Assembly (NCBI GenBank): GCA_035995425.1
Contig: DASYKM010000215.1
Coordinates: 1 to 64,000, forward strand
Length of the DNA: 64,000 bases
Reading direction: 5' to 3'
Source of the DNA: CADEED01 sp035995425
GTDB taxonomy: Bacteria; Pseudomonadota; Gammaproteobacteria; Steroidobacterales; Steroidobacteraceae
The translations under genes and the position numbers were made by a program. Positions 34,630 to 42,833 of this stretch are shown piece by piece; position 1 is the stretch's first letter; each line of letters begins with the position of its first letter. Below the pieces are notes generated by a model. That model was not told the origin of the DNA, did not search any database, and worked only from the letters and a program-made list of their open reading frames with translations.

Positions 34630-36765
34630 CTAGTCGCGGGTGCCCGAGTATCCGCGCTTGGCGCGCTCGGCCTTGGCGCCCTTGTAGGAGCCCTTGGCGC
34701 CGGCGGCCTTGCCCACGAATTTCTTCTTGAAGTTTCCGGGCTTCTTGTCGCCGAACGAGGGCTTGCCCGCGAAGCGCGGCTTGTCACCCGAAGCGAAGGC
34801 CGGTTTCTCGGCGAACGAAGCAAACCGTGGCGGCTTGCTGCGTTCGAATGAAGGCCGTTCGCCGCCTTCAGTGGGCGCCGGTGGTGGGCTGTCGTCGCGC
34901 TTGAAACGCGGCGTGCCCTTGTAATTGCGCGACTCGGAACGACGGCTCTCGAACGGACGCGGCTCGCCGGCCTTGTCGAAACGGTTGCCGCCGCCGGTGT
35001 ACGGGCGTTTTTCGCCTGACTTCTCGAAGCGTTTGCCGCCTCCGCCACCCGCATATGGGCGGCGCTCGCCCCGATCTTCAGAGGAGGAGCCTTCGGCGAC
35101 GCGATCCGGGCGACGCGACTGGCCGCTGAACTTGGGCTTGTCGGGTTTCGAATCCACGCGCTGGATGCGGATGGCTTCACCGCGAACGCGAACGTCCTGC
35201 AGGCTCGCCATCATTTCATCGGGCAGGCCCGGCAGATCGACGTAGCTGTGGTCTTCACGGATGTCGATGTGACCGATGTTCTTGCCTTCGATGCCGGCTT
35301 CGTTGGCGATGGCGCCGACGATGTTGCCGGGCAGTACGCCATGCGCATGACCGACTTCGATGCGATAGGTCTGCTGCGGCACGCTGCCGTCGATGCGCGG
35401 CGGCGCCTTGGTCTGCTCGGACTCGGGCTTCGCCGCGAGGAACAGCGGCGTGGAACCTTGCACCATGCTCGCGAGCGCCGCGGCGATCTCGATGGCGGGA
35501 ATGTCGCCATCCGATTGCACCTGCTCGAGCATCGCCTGGAATTCCTTGCCGGCGCCGCTCATGACCGCCGCGGTGATTTTTTCCTTGAACTTGACCACGC
35601 GCAGCTCGTTGACGTCGGCGACGCTCGGCATCTTCATCTCTTCGAGCTGTTGCTTGGTCACGCGTTCGATGACACGCAGCATGTTCCGCTCGCGCGGGCT
35701 CACGAACAGGATGGCATCGCCGGTGCGGCCCGCGCGGCCGGTGCGGCCGATGCGATGCACGTAGGTTTCCGCGTCGTAGGGGATGTCGTAGTTGAGTACG
35801 TGTGAGATGCGCTCGACGTCGAGACCGCGCGCGGCCACGTCGGTGGCGATCAGGATGTCGATCTTGCCGTTCTTGAGCTGCGCGATCATCTGCTCGCGCT
35901 GGCGCTGTTCCATGTCGCCGTTCAATGCGGAGGCCGCGAAGCCGCGCGCTTCGAGGCGCTGCGCGAGATCGACGGTTTCGATCTTGGTGCGCACGAACAC
36001 CAGCATGGCATCGAAGCGCTCGGACTCGAGCACGCGCGTGAGCGCGTCGAGCTTGTGCAGGCCGCTGACCATCCAGTAGCGCTGGCGGATCTTCGGCGCG
36101 GCCTCGCCACGCGACTGCACGCTGATCTCGCGCGGGTCGCGCATGTGGGTCTGCGCGATGCGGCGGATGGAATGCGGCAGCGTCGCGGTGAACAGGAACA
36201 CCTGCTTTTCCTTCGGCGCCTGCTGGAAGAGGAATTCGATGTCATCGACGAAGCCCATCTGCAGCATCTCGTCGCCTTCGTCGAGCACGAGAAACTTGAG
36301 ATGTTCGAGCGTCAACGCGCCGCTCTTCACGTGATCGAGCAATCGACCCGGAGTGCCGACCACGACATGCGCGCCGCGCTTCAGGCCCTTCAACTGCGGT
36401 GTATAGCTCTGCCCGCCGTAGATCGGCAGCACGTGGAAGCCCGGCATTTTCGCCGCGTATTTCTGGAAGGCCTCGGCTACCTGGATCGCCAGCTCACGCG
36501 TGGGAGCGAGGATCAGCGCCTGCGTGGCGCGCAGGTCGACATCGATCCTGGAGAGGATGGGCAGTGCGAATGCGGCCGTCTTGCCGGTGCCGGTCTGCGC
36601 CTGGCCGAGCAGGTCCGCGCCGCCGAGGATCGCGGGAATGGTCTGCGCCTGGATCGGCGTCGGGGTTTCGTAGCCGACTTCTTTCAAGGCGGCAACGACG
36701 GCATCACTCAAGCCGAGCTCGGAAAAGCTGGGCAAACTTGTACTTTCAGACATTGCGGAACTCAT
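34630..36765 (-). CDS. deaD: DeaD/CsdA-type DEAD-box RNA helicase
   Basis: 711 residues. Motifs: Q motif YETPTPIQ, Walker A AQTGTGKT (about 56-63), PTRELA, TPGR, motif II DEGD (162-165), TAT, ATDVAARGLD, and HRIGRTGRAG. Then the DeaD-type dimerisation and DbpA RNA-binding domain (about 470-545, RIEVGHAHGVLPGNIVGAI), and a long basic, Gly/Arg/Lys-rich tail (about 545-711). It unwinds structured RNA, typically in ribosome assembly and cold adaptation. Motif II has Gly instead of Ala (DEGD), which should still bind Mg-ATP. A perfect 29-bp inverted repeat ends on the start codon, so translation is probably controlled by RNA structure, as is known for cold-shock helicases. Confidence 0.95.
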   Translation of the reverse strand: MSSAMSESTSLPSFSELGLSDAVVAALKEVGYETPTPIQAQTIPAILGGADLLGQAQTGTGKTAAFALPILSRIDVDLRATQALILAPTRELAIQVAEAFQKYAAKMPGFHVLPIYGGQSYTPQLKGLKRGAHVVVGTPGRLLDHVKSGALTLEHLKFLVLDEGDEMLQMGFVDDIEFLFQQAPKEKQVFLFTATLPHSIRRIAQTHMRDPREISVQSRGEAAPKIRQRYWMVSGLHKLDALTRVLESERFDAMLVFVRTKIETVDLAQRLEARGFAASALNGDMEQRQREQMIAQLKNGKIDILIATDVAARGLDVERISHVLNYDIPYDAETYVHRIGRTGRAGRTGDAILFVSPRERNMLRVIERVTKQQLEEMKMPSVADVNELRVVKFKEKITAAVMSGAGKEFQAMLEQVQSDGDIPAIEIAAALASMVQGSTPLFLAAKPESEQTKAPPRIDGSVPQQTYRIEVGHAHGVLPGNIVGAIANEAGIEGKNIGHIDIREDHSYVDLPGLPDEMMASLQDVRVRGEAIRIQRVDSKPDKPKFSGQSRRPDRVAEGSSSEDRGERRPYAGGGGGKRFEKSGEKRPYTGGGNRFDKAGEPRPFESRRSESRNYKGTPRFKRDDSPPPAPTEGGERPSFERSKPPRFASFAEKPAFASGDKPRFAGKPSFGDKKPGNFKKKFVGKAAGAKGSYKGAKAERAKRGYSGTRD

Positions 36766-36850
36766 GGTGCCGGGTGAGGAAAGTGGGGAATCGGGCGGTC
36801 CGATTTCGCAGGGCTACACAACGATTCCCCACTTTCCTCACCCGGCACCA
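36765..36850 (-). promoter_or_regulatory. Perfect 29-bp inverted repeat at the deaD start codon
   Basis: Bases 36765-36793 and 36822-36850 are exact reverse complements (29 bp), separated by 28 bases. On the deaD transcript this forms a very stable hairpin whose 3' arm finishes at the A of the ATG, leaving no free Shine-Dalgarno. Its right-hand arm contains GATTCCCCACTTTCC, similar in style to the GGGGA-type small palindromes at 33893 and 41976. It could be a thermosensor or autoregulatory leader, or an inserted miniature element. Confidence 0.8.
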
Positions 36851-36873
36851 CTTGGCGGGGGGCGGAATGTACG

Positions 36874-36912
36874 CGGAAAAAGGGGGACTCATCTATTTAT
36901 TTACGATATAGG
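36874..36912. repeat. REP-like AAAAAGGGGGA motif with AT-rich flank
   Basis: GGAAAAAGGGGGACTCATC followed by an AT-rich stretch (TATTTATTTACGATATAGG) stands out in GC-rich DNA. It resembles the AAAAAGGGGACATTCCG arm of the palindrome at 41976. No matching second arm was found here, so it may be a half element. Lies between deaD and the gene at 36960, in the 109 bases left of the inverted repeat. Confidence 0.35.
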
Positions 36913-36959
36913 CGCATTGCGGGCCCCATATGGTCAATAAGTGGAGCTGTCGCCTCTCA

Positions 36960-38627
36960 TTACTGGGATTGGGCGAGGTTGCCGGCCGGAACGTCTTTGT
37001 CCGCCCCCTCGACCTCCCGCCAGTCCTGATCCCAGGAATCGACTTCGTAGCGCCGCGTCATCGGAAAGCTGGCCGGCCGCAGGTATTCGAAGCGTTTGTC
37101 GTAGTCGATCTTGAAGGCGTAGCGCGGCTCGGTCGCCAGGATCGTGCCCGCCGTGAGGCTGCCATAGAGAAACATCGTGGCCGGCTTGGTGTGTTCGAGC
37201 CCCTCTATATAGAAGCGTCGGCGCGCGAACACCGCGGCGTGCACGGTGAGGTCGCCGGGTCCCGTGACTTCGGCGGTCGAGATCTTGATATCGCGCCCGG
37301 CGATGAGCGCCAGGAAGTCGCGCGAGATCAGCGTCTGGCGCGGATCGTTGAGATACACGAGGTCGTCTTCGATCTCGATGTCGGACGCGGAATACACCGT
37401 GAAGACACCACGCACGGTGCCGCGCACGAAGAGCTTCGCGCCTTTTTCGGCGATCAGGTATTGCGGGTGCTCCGAAGGTGGCGCGCGCTCGAGAACCCCT
37501 TCGCCATTGGCGAGGCGCCAGACGTAGCTGCCGTCCGGATTGAAAATGATGCGCGTGTCTTCGGCGAAGGCGTGGCGGTCCAGTTCCTCACCGCCATTGA
37601 CCACGTCCGGCATGTCCTTGGGCAGCGTGACGCGGTCGGTCCTGGTCTCGAAGCCACCCTGGAACACATCCTGGCTACGCCGCGAGCCGAAGCTGCTGAA
37701 CGTCACCTTCTGCGCGGCGGTGGTCACCTTGCCGAAGAATCGCGGCCTGATGCCCGCCATGGCGCTCAGCGAAATTTCAGAATTGCTGTGGAAGCGGCCA
37801 TCGATCACGTCGTCGTGCAACGCGATGTTCGGGTCCCAGTTGTTCACGAGCTGCGTGAAATGGGAAAACGCCAGGCGCTTGAGGCTCAGATGGGTCTTCA
37901 GGCGTTTGCCATCCTTGCTGGTCACGATCTCGGCGATGACCTGCTCGAGGCCGGTGCTGTCGGCCGCCGGCTGGCGCAAGACCCTTGCGGAGTATTGCTG
38001 GCCGTCCTGTTGCCAACTGAGCGAAGTCGCGGTCATGTTCGTGTCGAGCAGCTTTTGCGCCAGCTGCTGCACATTGCGGGTGAGCATGACCTGCTCGGGC
38101 TGCGGCATCGCCTCGGCCACGCCTTCCGGGTGGGTTTCGCTGACCAGCGGCACCTCGGCGGTCGACGCTCCCGTGGTAGTTAGTACGGCGCCGGCGGACG
38201 GTGCGGTTTCGGCGAATGCCGCCGGCGAATCGAGCTCTTCGACGTCGGGCGTCTGCTCGAGCACTGGAGTTGCGTCGGCCAGCGCGGGCGCGTCGAGCGT
38301 CTGTTCGCCGGTGCCGGGATCGTCGAGCACGTCCTCGACCGGGTCGGGAGCGGGCTGCGGCAGGGCCGCCTCGGTGAATTCCTCGTCATTGGGACCGGCA
38401 CGCGTCTCGAGCTGCACCGACAACTCCGGCACGTCCGCATCGTCGGCGCCATTTTCATAAAGCGCGCTGCCGATGCCGAGCAGGACGATGAGGTGCACGG
38501 CGGCAGAAATGCCCAGCGTGGTGGTGACTTCGCGGTGAGGTCGAAACGCGGTCCAAAACTTTAGGGACGCCCGGTTTATGACGAGCGCTGCATCTCGATA
38601 CGCGCTTGCGTACGCGGGCATGAACAC
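36960..38627 (-). CDS. Hypothetical TonB-like anchored protein with large periplasmic domain
   Basis: 555 residues. A short basic head (about 1-32) is followed by one membrane helix (about 35-55, TLGISAAVHLIVLLGIGSAL), an acidic Pro/Ala-rich stalk (about 60-170), and a folded part with WDPNIALHDDVIDGRFHSNS, FFGKVTT, SSEHPQYLIAEKGAKLFVRGTV-like beta-strand repeats. The start resembles TonB-type inner-membrane anchors, but no TonB C-terminal fold is seen; the end looks like a right-handed beta solenoid. It may be a cell-envelope scaffold or a pilus-assembly-type protein. I do not recognise the family and give no function. Confidence 0.75.
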   Translation of the reverse strand: MFMPAYASAYRDAALVINRASLKFWTAFRPHREVTTTLGISAAVHLIVLLGIGSALYENGADDADVPELSVQLETRAGPNDEEFTEAALPQPAPDPVEDVLDDPGTGEQTLDAPALADATPVLEQTPDVEELDSPAAFAETAPSAGAVLTTTGASTAEVPLVSETHPEGVAEAMPQPEQVMLTRNVQQLAQKLLDTNMTATSLSWQQDGQQYSARVLRQPAADSTGLEQVIAEIVTSKDGKRLKTHLSLKRLAFSHFTQLVNNWDPNIALHDDVIDGRFHSNSEISLSAMAGIRPRFFGKVTTAAQKVTFSSFGSRRSQDVFQGGFETRTDRVTLPKDMPDVVNGGEELDRHAFAEDTRIIFNPDGSYVWRLANGEGVLERAPPSEHPQYLIAEKGAKLFVRGTVRGVFTVYSASDIEIEDDLVYLNDPRQTLISRDFLALIAGRDIKISTAEVTGPGDLTVHAAVFARRRFYIEGLEHTKPATMFLYGSLTAGTILATEPRYAFKIDYDKRFEYLRPASFPMTRRYEVDSWDQDWREVEGADKDVPAGNLAQSQ

Positions 38628-38699
38628 CCGAGACCTCCGGGACTCTCCCAGCGGCTATCTTGCGCTGACTGCTGGCTCAGGTCACGGACTTTGCGCCGG

Positions 38700-40709
38700 C
38701 TATTTCGCCGTCGTTTGCGCGGAAGGATCGCCAGTAGGAGGCGGCGAGCGATCGATGTCGGCAGGTGCGCCCAATACTTCGGTAAATATCGGCTTCAACG
38801 CGTCGGCCCAGACCTGGTACGCCTTGGGAGTGAGATGCAAGCCGTCGTTCATCATTCCCGGCTGCAGCTCATCGTCGTGGGGCGCCAGCTGTTTGTTGAT
38901 GTTTATGTAACGTATCGATTGGCCGTCCGCGAGACGCGCGATCGCCGTGTTTGCTTCGTTGATGACGGACATAACCGCGATGTTGTCATTGCGCGGCGTG
39001 ATGCCGGTGATCACCAGCGTCGCCTTCGGCGCCCGTTGGCGGATTTCCCTGACAACCGCGCTCACGCCACGCGCCACCTCCGCGGCACGCTGCGAAGAAT
39101 CGCCCAGCGGCGTTGCGCGGCCGACATTGTTAGTGCCGGCCATCAGCACGACGATTTTCGGGTCGATGCCGTCGAGCTCACCGTTTTGCAGGCGCCACAG
39201 CATGTGTTGCGTCTTGTCGGCGCCCCAGCCGAAATCCGCGGCATTCCAGCCGGTGAAATTCGCGCGCCAGTTGGCGAACAGTTCCTGGTATTGCGGATCG
39301 CTCGCGCCCCAGCGGCGCGTGATCGAGTCGCCCATGAAATACACGTCGATCTGGCCGGCCTTGCGCTTGGCGAGCAACTGCTCATGCGCCAGCATCGAGT
39401 TCTTGTCGGTTCGCGGCGCCGCCAGGTCGGCAGGCTCGATGGGGGAGCGGCTGGCGACGAGGGCACTGAGCCACGCCGCCGAGCGTTGGGTCCAGGGCAT
39501 CGCCTGCTCGGGAGTGGCCAAGTGGTTATGCGGCGAATCGATCATGGGCGCCGCTTCCTTCGGGCCCTTGATGAGATTGAACGCCGTCCAGATGCCGACC
39601 GGCGGCGTTACCGTATCGATGAATCCCATCGCCACCAGTGACGGCACCTTGATGCGCGCCGCGCAATTCACAGTGTCGAAATATTCGGCGGTCTTCAGCA
39701 CCTGCGGATCGCTGGCGTCCCAATTCGGGTAGCCGATTTTTCGCCCGTGCGCGGTGCCGTTGGCGTCCGCGCCGGCGGGCACGTTGATCAGCATCGCGGT
39801 CACTTTCGGATGCAGGCCCGCGGCACACAGACTCTGCTGGCCGCCCATGCTGGTGCCCATGACCACCAGCGTCTTGCCGTCCCAGTCCGGGCGAGTCGAG
39901 AGATAGTCGATGGCGCGAATGTCGGCCAGGTACATATATAAGAAGTAGTTCTTGTCGCGATTGCGCGTCTCGATGGTGTTGTAACTCTTGAGCTCGGCCG
40001 GCAGCGCGTCGTAATACTCCTTCGGCTGATCGGGCATCACATCGTGCGGTTCGATGTTGACCGTGAGCCAGCCTTCGGCGGCGCGGTCGGTGACCCAGGC
40101 TTTCTGCAGCGGATAGGGCGGGCTGGCCCATTGCAGGATGACGAGGCCGGGATACTTCTTCTTGTTCGTCGAGTCATGGGGCTTCGCCACCTGGCCCCAC
40201 ACGTGTTTGCCCTCGACATGGTTCATCTTGAGGATGGCGAAGTCGACGCCCTCCTTGTCACTCGGTTTGTCGGTGAGCTCCGGCTTGGCAGGGACCTTGC
40301 GAAGCGCCTTCATCTTCGCCGCCCAGAACGCGTCGAAGTCGGCCGGCGCGGGAATCGCCGGCTGGATTTTCTCCGGCGCGACCGCCGCGCCCAGCGCGCG
40401 TGACTTGGCACCGAAGGTGTTTTCGGTGATTTCGACGTACACCATTCCCGGTTCATCGAGCTTCGCTTCGATGGAGGACGGTTTGCCAGGCACGAGGATG
40501 CCCCGGCCGATTTCGATGAGGTTGTTCTTGCGAATGACATAGCTCACGGCGGGTGAGCTCCACGGCAAGGTGACATGCCAGCCGGCGGTTTCACCGAGCG
40601 CGTAAATGCTCGAGGCGTGAAACGGCACGTAAGCGGGTCCGGCCGACTCGTCGGCCTGCGCGACGGCGCACACAAGCAATGCCGCGAGCAGCGGTCCGCG
40701 TAATTTCAT
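38700..40709 (-). CDS. Fusion of acetyl-xylan esterase (AXE1-type) and SGNH/GDSL esterase
   Basis: 669 residues from ATG 40709, behind GAGGGGG. Signal peptide MKLRGPLLAALLVCAVAQA. The first half is an alpha/beta hydrolase of the AXE1/cephalosporin-C-deacetylase type (about 90-420; Ser287 in GTSMGGQQ, Asp365, His394). The second half is an SGNH hydrolase (about 452-640; GDSITRRW with S462, GTNN, DGLHLTP with D622 and H625). Both active sites look complete. It should remove acetyl groups from xylan or related sugars, outside the cytosol. Transcribed after the Gfo/Idh gene, 19 bases apart. Fusion of these two esterases is uncommon but plausible for hemicellulose work. Confidence 0.9.
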   Translation of the reverse strand: MKLRGPLLAALLVCAVAQADESAGPAYVPFHASSIYALGETAGWHVTLPWSSPAVSYVIRKNNLIEIGRGILVPGKPSSIEAKLDEPGMVYVEITENTFGAKSRALGAAVAPEKIQPAIPAPADFDAFWAAKMKALRKVPAKPELTDKPSDKEGVDFAILKMNHVEGKHVWGQVAKPHDSTNKKKYPGLVILQWASPPYPLQKAWVTDRAAEGWLTVNIEPHDVMPDQPKEYYDALPAELKSYNTIETRNRDKNYFLYMYLADIRAIDYLSTRPDWDGKTLVVMGTSMGGQQSLCAAGLHPKVTAMLINVPAGADANGTAHGRKIGYPNWDASDPQVLKTAEYFDTVNCAARIKVPSLVAMGFIDTVTPPVGIWTAFNLIKGPKEAAPMIDSPHNHLATPEQAMPWTQRSAAWLSALVASRSPIEPADLAAPRTDKNSMLAHEQLLAKRKAGQIDVYFMGDSITRRWGASDPQYQELFANWRANFTGWNAADFGWGADKTQHMLWRLQNGELDGIDPKIVVLMAGTNNVGRATPLGDSSQRAAEVARGVSAVVREIRQRAPKATLVITGITPRNDNIAVMSVINEANTAIARLADGQSIRYININKQLAPHDDELQPGMMNDGLHLTPKAYQVWADALKPIFTEVLGAPADIDRSPPPTGDPSAQTTAK

Positions 40710-40728
40710 GAGTCCCCCTCGCTTCAAA

Positions 40729-41889
40729 CTAGGCAGAGATCGGCCGCGTCGCGATTTTTTGTGCTTTGAGTACCAGCTCGGCTGCCAGTAATGCCTGTTC
40801 CTGATCCTGCGCGACCTGCGTGCGGTTCACGATGTCGGTGACGAACTGCGGACCGAAGGGCAACGGCACCTTGCTGCAGTCGATGTAGCGCGCCTGCTTT
40901 TTGTCGACGATGTACATGTGATTGCCGCCGGTCATGTCGGTGGCGACGTTGATGTACTTGCGCAGCTCGATGTAGCCCTCGGTGCCGAGCACGAACAGGC
41001 GGCCATCGCCCCAGGTGGCGAGACCATCGGGCGTGTACCAGTCGACGCGCACATAGCCGGTGCCGCCATTGCCGGACATGACCATGTCGCCGAAGTCCTC
41101 GAATTGCGGGTACTGCGGCCAGGCAACGTTGCCGGTTTGCGCGGCCACCACCTTGGCCTTCGTGCTGTTGGTGTAATAGAGGAATTGATCGGCCTGGTGC
41201 GAGCCGATGTCGGTGAGGATTCCGCCGTAGCGCGCCTTGTCGAAAAACCAGGCCGGGCGACTCGGCGCATTCACGCGATGCGGCGCCAGGTTCACCGTCT
41301 GTACCACGCGGCCAATGGCGCCTTGCTTGATGAGCTCGCCCGCGTACACGGCGGCGCGCACCTCGAGTCGCTCGGAATACATGATGGCGAACTTGCGCCC
41401 GGTTTCCTTGACGGTCTTGCGCACGTCCGCGAGCTGCTTGAGCGTGGTGATGCCGGGCTTGTCGGACAGGTAGTCCTTGCCGGCTTTCATGACGCGCATG
41501 CCGAGCGGTGCGCGCAGATCCGGGATCGGCGCGCCGGCGACCAGCACGATCGACTTGTCGTTGAGGATTTCCTCTTCGCTCGCGAGTTTCACGCCGGGGT
41601 ACCGCTTCTGGAAATCCGCGATCTGCGCCGCATCGTCGGCGTGGAATGCGACAAGAGCGCCGCCGCCGCGTTGTACCGCGGCGATCATGCCGAAGATGTG
41701 TGCGTGGTCGAGGCCAATGGCCGCGAACTTGATCGAATGCTCGGGCTTGATCTCAGGCGTGGCGGTATTGGCGGGATCCACCGTGAACGCGCCCGAGGCC
41801 GCCTGGCCGAACACGGCCGGTGTCATGGCCGAGAGCATGCCGGCGAGGCCGGCCTTCTGCAGAAACTCGCGTCGATCCTTGCCGCTCAT
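40729..41889 (-). CDS. Gfo/Idh/MocA-family oxidoreductase with Tat signal
   Basis: 386 residues from ATG 41889 (GAGGGGG just upstream). A twin-arginine signal, KDRREFLQKAGLAGM, precedes the NAD(P)-binding Rossmann domain (about 60-180, IKFAAIGLDHAHIFGMIAAV, YLSDKPGITT in place of the usual EKP) and a C-terminal alpha/beta domain. Such enzymes oxidise or reduce sugars and cyclitols with a tightly bound cofactor, and Tat-exported members are typical of polysaccharide-degrading loci. Here it is co-transcribed with the AXE/SGNH enzyme, fitting sugar processing in the periplasm. Substrate unknown. Confidence 0.9.
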   Translation of the reverse strand: MSGKDRREFLQKAGLAGMLSAMTPAVFGQAASGAFTVDPANTATPEIKPEHSIKFAAIGLDHAHIFGMIAAVQRGGGALVAFHADDAAQIADFQKRYPGVKLASEEEILNDKSIVLVAGAPIPDLRAPLGMRVMKAGKDYLSDKPGITTLKQLADVRKTVKETGRKFAIMYSERLEVRAAVYAGELIKQGAIGRVVQTVNLAPHRVNAPSRPAWFFDKARYGGILTDIGSHQADQFLYYTNSTKAKVVAAQTGNVAWPQYPQFEDFGDMVMSGNGGTGYVRVDWYTPDGLATWGDGRLFVLGTEGYIELRKYINVATDMTGGNHMYIVDKKQARYIDCSKVPLPFGPQFVTDIVNRTQVAQDQEQALLAAELVLKAQKIATRPISA

Positions 41890-41975
41890 GGCTCGTCCCC
41901 CTCGGTTGTGCGGCGGCAAAGATACCGCGTCGTCCCGAAGTTGGCACTGCCTCTAGCCGTAAGTCGGAGAGCCCG

Positions 41976-42034
41976 AAAAAGGGGACATTCCGCTTTTCCG
42001 CCTTTGGCAGAAAAAATCGGAATGTCCCCTTTTT
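41976..42034. terminator. Bidirectional terminator-like 17-bp inverted repeat (REP-like)
   Basis: AAAAAGGGGACATTCCG (41976-41992) and CGGAATGTCCCCTTTTT (42018-42034) are perfect arms. Between them lies TTTTCCGCCTTTGGCAGAAA with its own weak pairing. On the minus strand the hairpin ends in a run of T, so it can end the ABC operon that stops at 42039. The same AAAAAGGGGAC word occurs at 36874, suggesting a dispersed element of REP type used as a terminator. Confidence 0.7.
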
Positions 42035-42038
42035 TTCC

Positions 42039-42833
42039 TCAGCCCTTCCTGGACAGACGCCAGACGGTGATGGCGGCGAACATCGTGGTGTAGCCGACCA
42101 TGGTCGCGATGGCCGTCAACAGCGGCTCTTGCTGAAATTTCGTGATGCCCGCCAGGTGCATCGCGAACTGCTCGACTTGGAACTGTGGCCAGATCGGCGC
42201 CTCCCAGTACATCGACTTCGGCAGCGGGAAGAACATTCCCGACAGGTAGCACCCGGGTAGGTAGATGAGAAGCGAGTATCCAGGCGCGGTGGTGCCGCTG
42301 GCCAGCGAGCCGACCATGAGCCCCATCGCGCAGAACGGGATGGAGCCCACGAGCAGCGCGCCACTGAACGCCGCCACCTGGCCAGGAGCCAGCGCGAGCT
42401 TGCCCGTGGCGAGCGCCATGATGACGATGGGTACGTACGCGAGCACCGCGAGCACAAACCCGCTGGCGATCTTCGCCACCACCCAGGCCGCGGGTGGCGC
42501 CGGTTGCGCGCGCTTCAGGCGCAGCAGCCCCATGTCGCGCTCGAGCGCCAGCGTGACGCCGGTGCCGAACAAGGCCTGCATGGTGACCGCCATGATCGAG
42601 AACGCCGCGAACAGAAAGATGCCGAGGTTCGGATCCTTGTCGATGGCCTCACCCGCGATCACCAGCGCAAACAACAAGTACAGCGCCAGCGGCATAGCCA
42701 GCACCGGGACGGCGACGCCGGGATTGCGGATCATGCGGATCAGTTCGTAGCGCGTTTCGGTGAAGTAGGCGCCCAGCGCGTTTCCGCGCGGAGTCGATGT
42801 CGTGTCGACCGAATTCAGAGCCAGCGCGTTCAT
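42039..42833 (-). CDS. ABC-2-type transporter permease
   Basis: 264 residues with six membrane helices and the ABC-2 look: cytosolic helix TETRYELIRMIRN, FLFAAFSIMAVTMQALFGTG, LALERDMGLLRLKRAQP, and the last helix region ending YTTMFAAITVWRLSRKG. Likely the membrane half of an exporter whose ATPase is the C-terminal domain of the preceding fusion protein; its ATG overlaps that gene's stop by four bases (ATGA). Last gene of the GntR-controlled operon; a terminator-like hairpin follows. Substrate unknown. Confidence 0.9.
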   Translation of the reverse strand: MNALALNSVDTTSTPRGNALGAYFTETRYELIRMIRNPGVAVPVLAMPLALYLLFALVIAGEAIDKDPNLGIFLFAAFSIMAVTMQALFGTGVTLALERDMGLLRLKRAQPAPPAAWVVAKIASGFVLAVLAYVPIVIMALATGKLALAPGQVAAFSGALLVGSIPFCAMGLMVGSLASGTTAPGYSLLIYLPGCYLSGMFFPLPKSMYWEAPIWPQFQVEQFAMHLAGITKFQQEPLLTAIATMVGYTTMFAAITVWRLSRKG

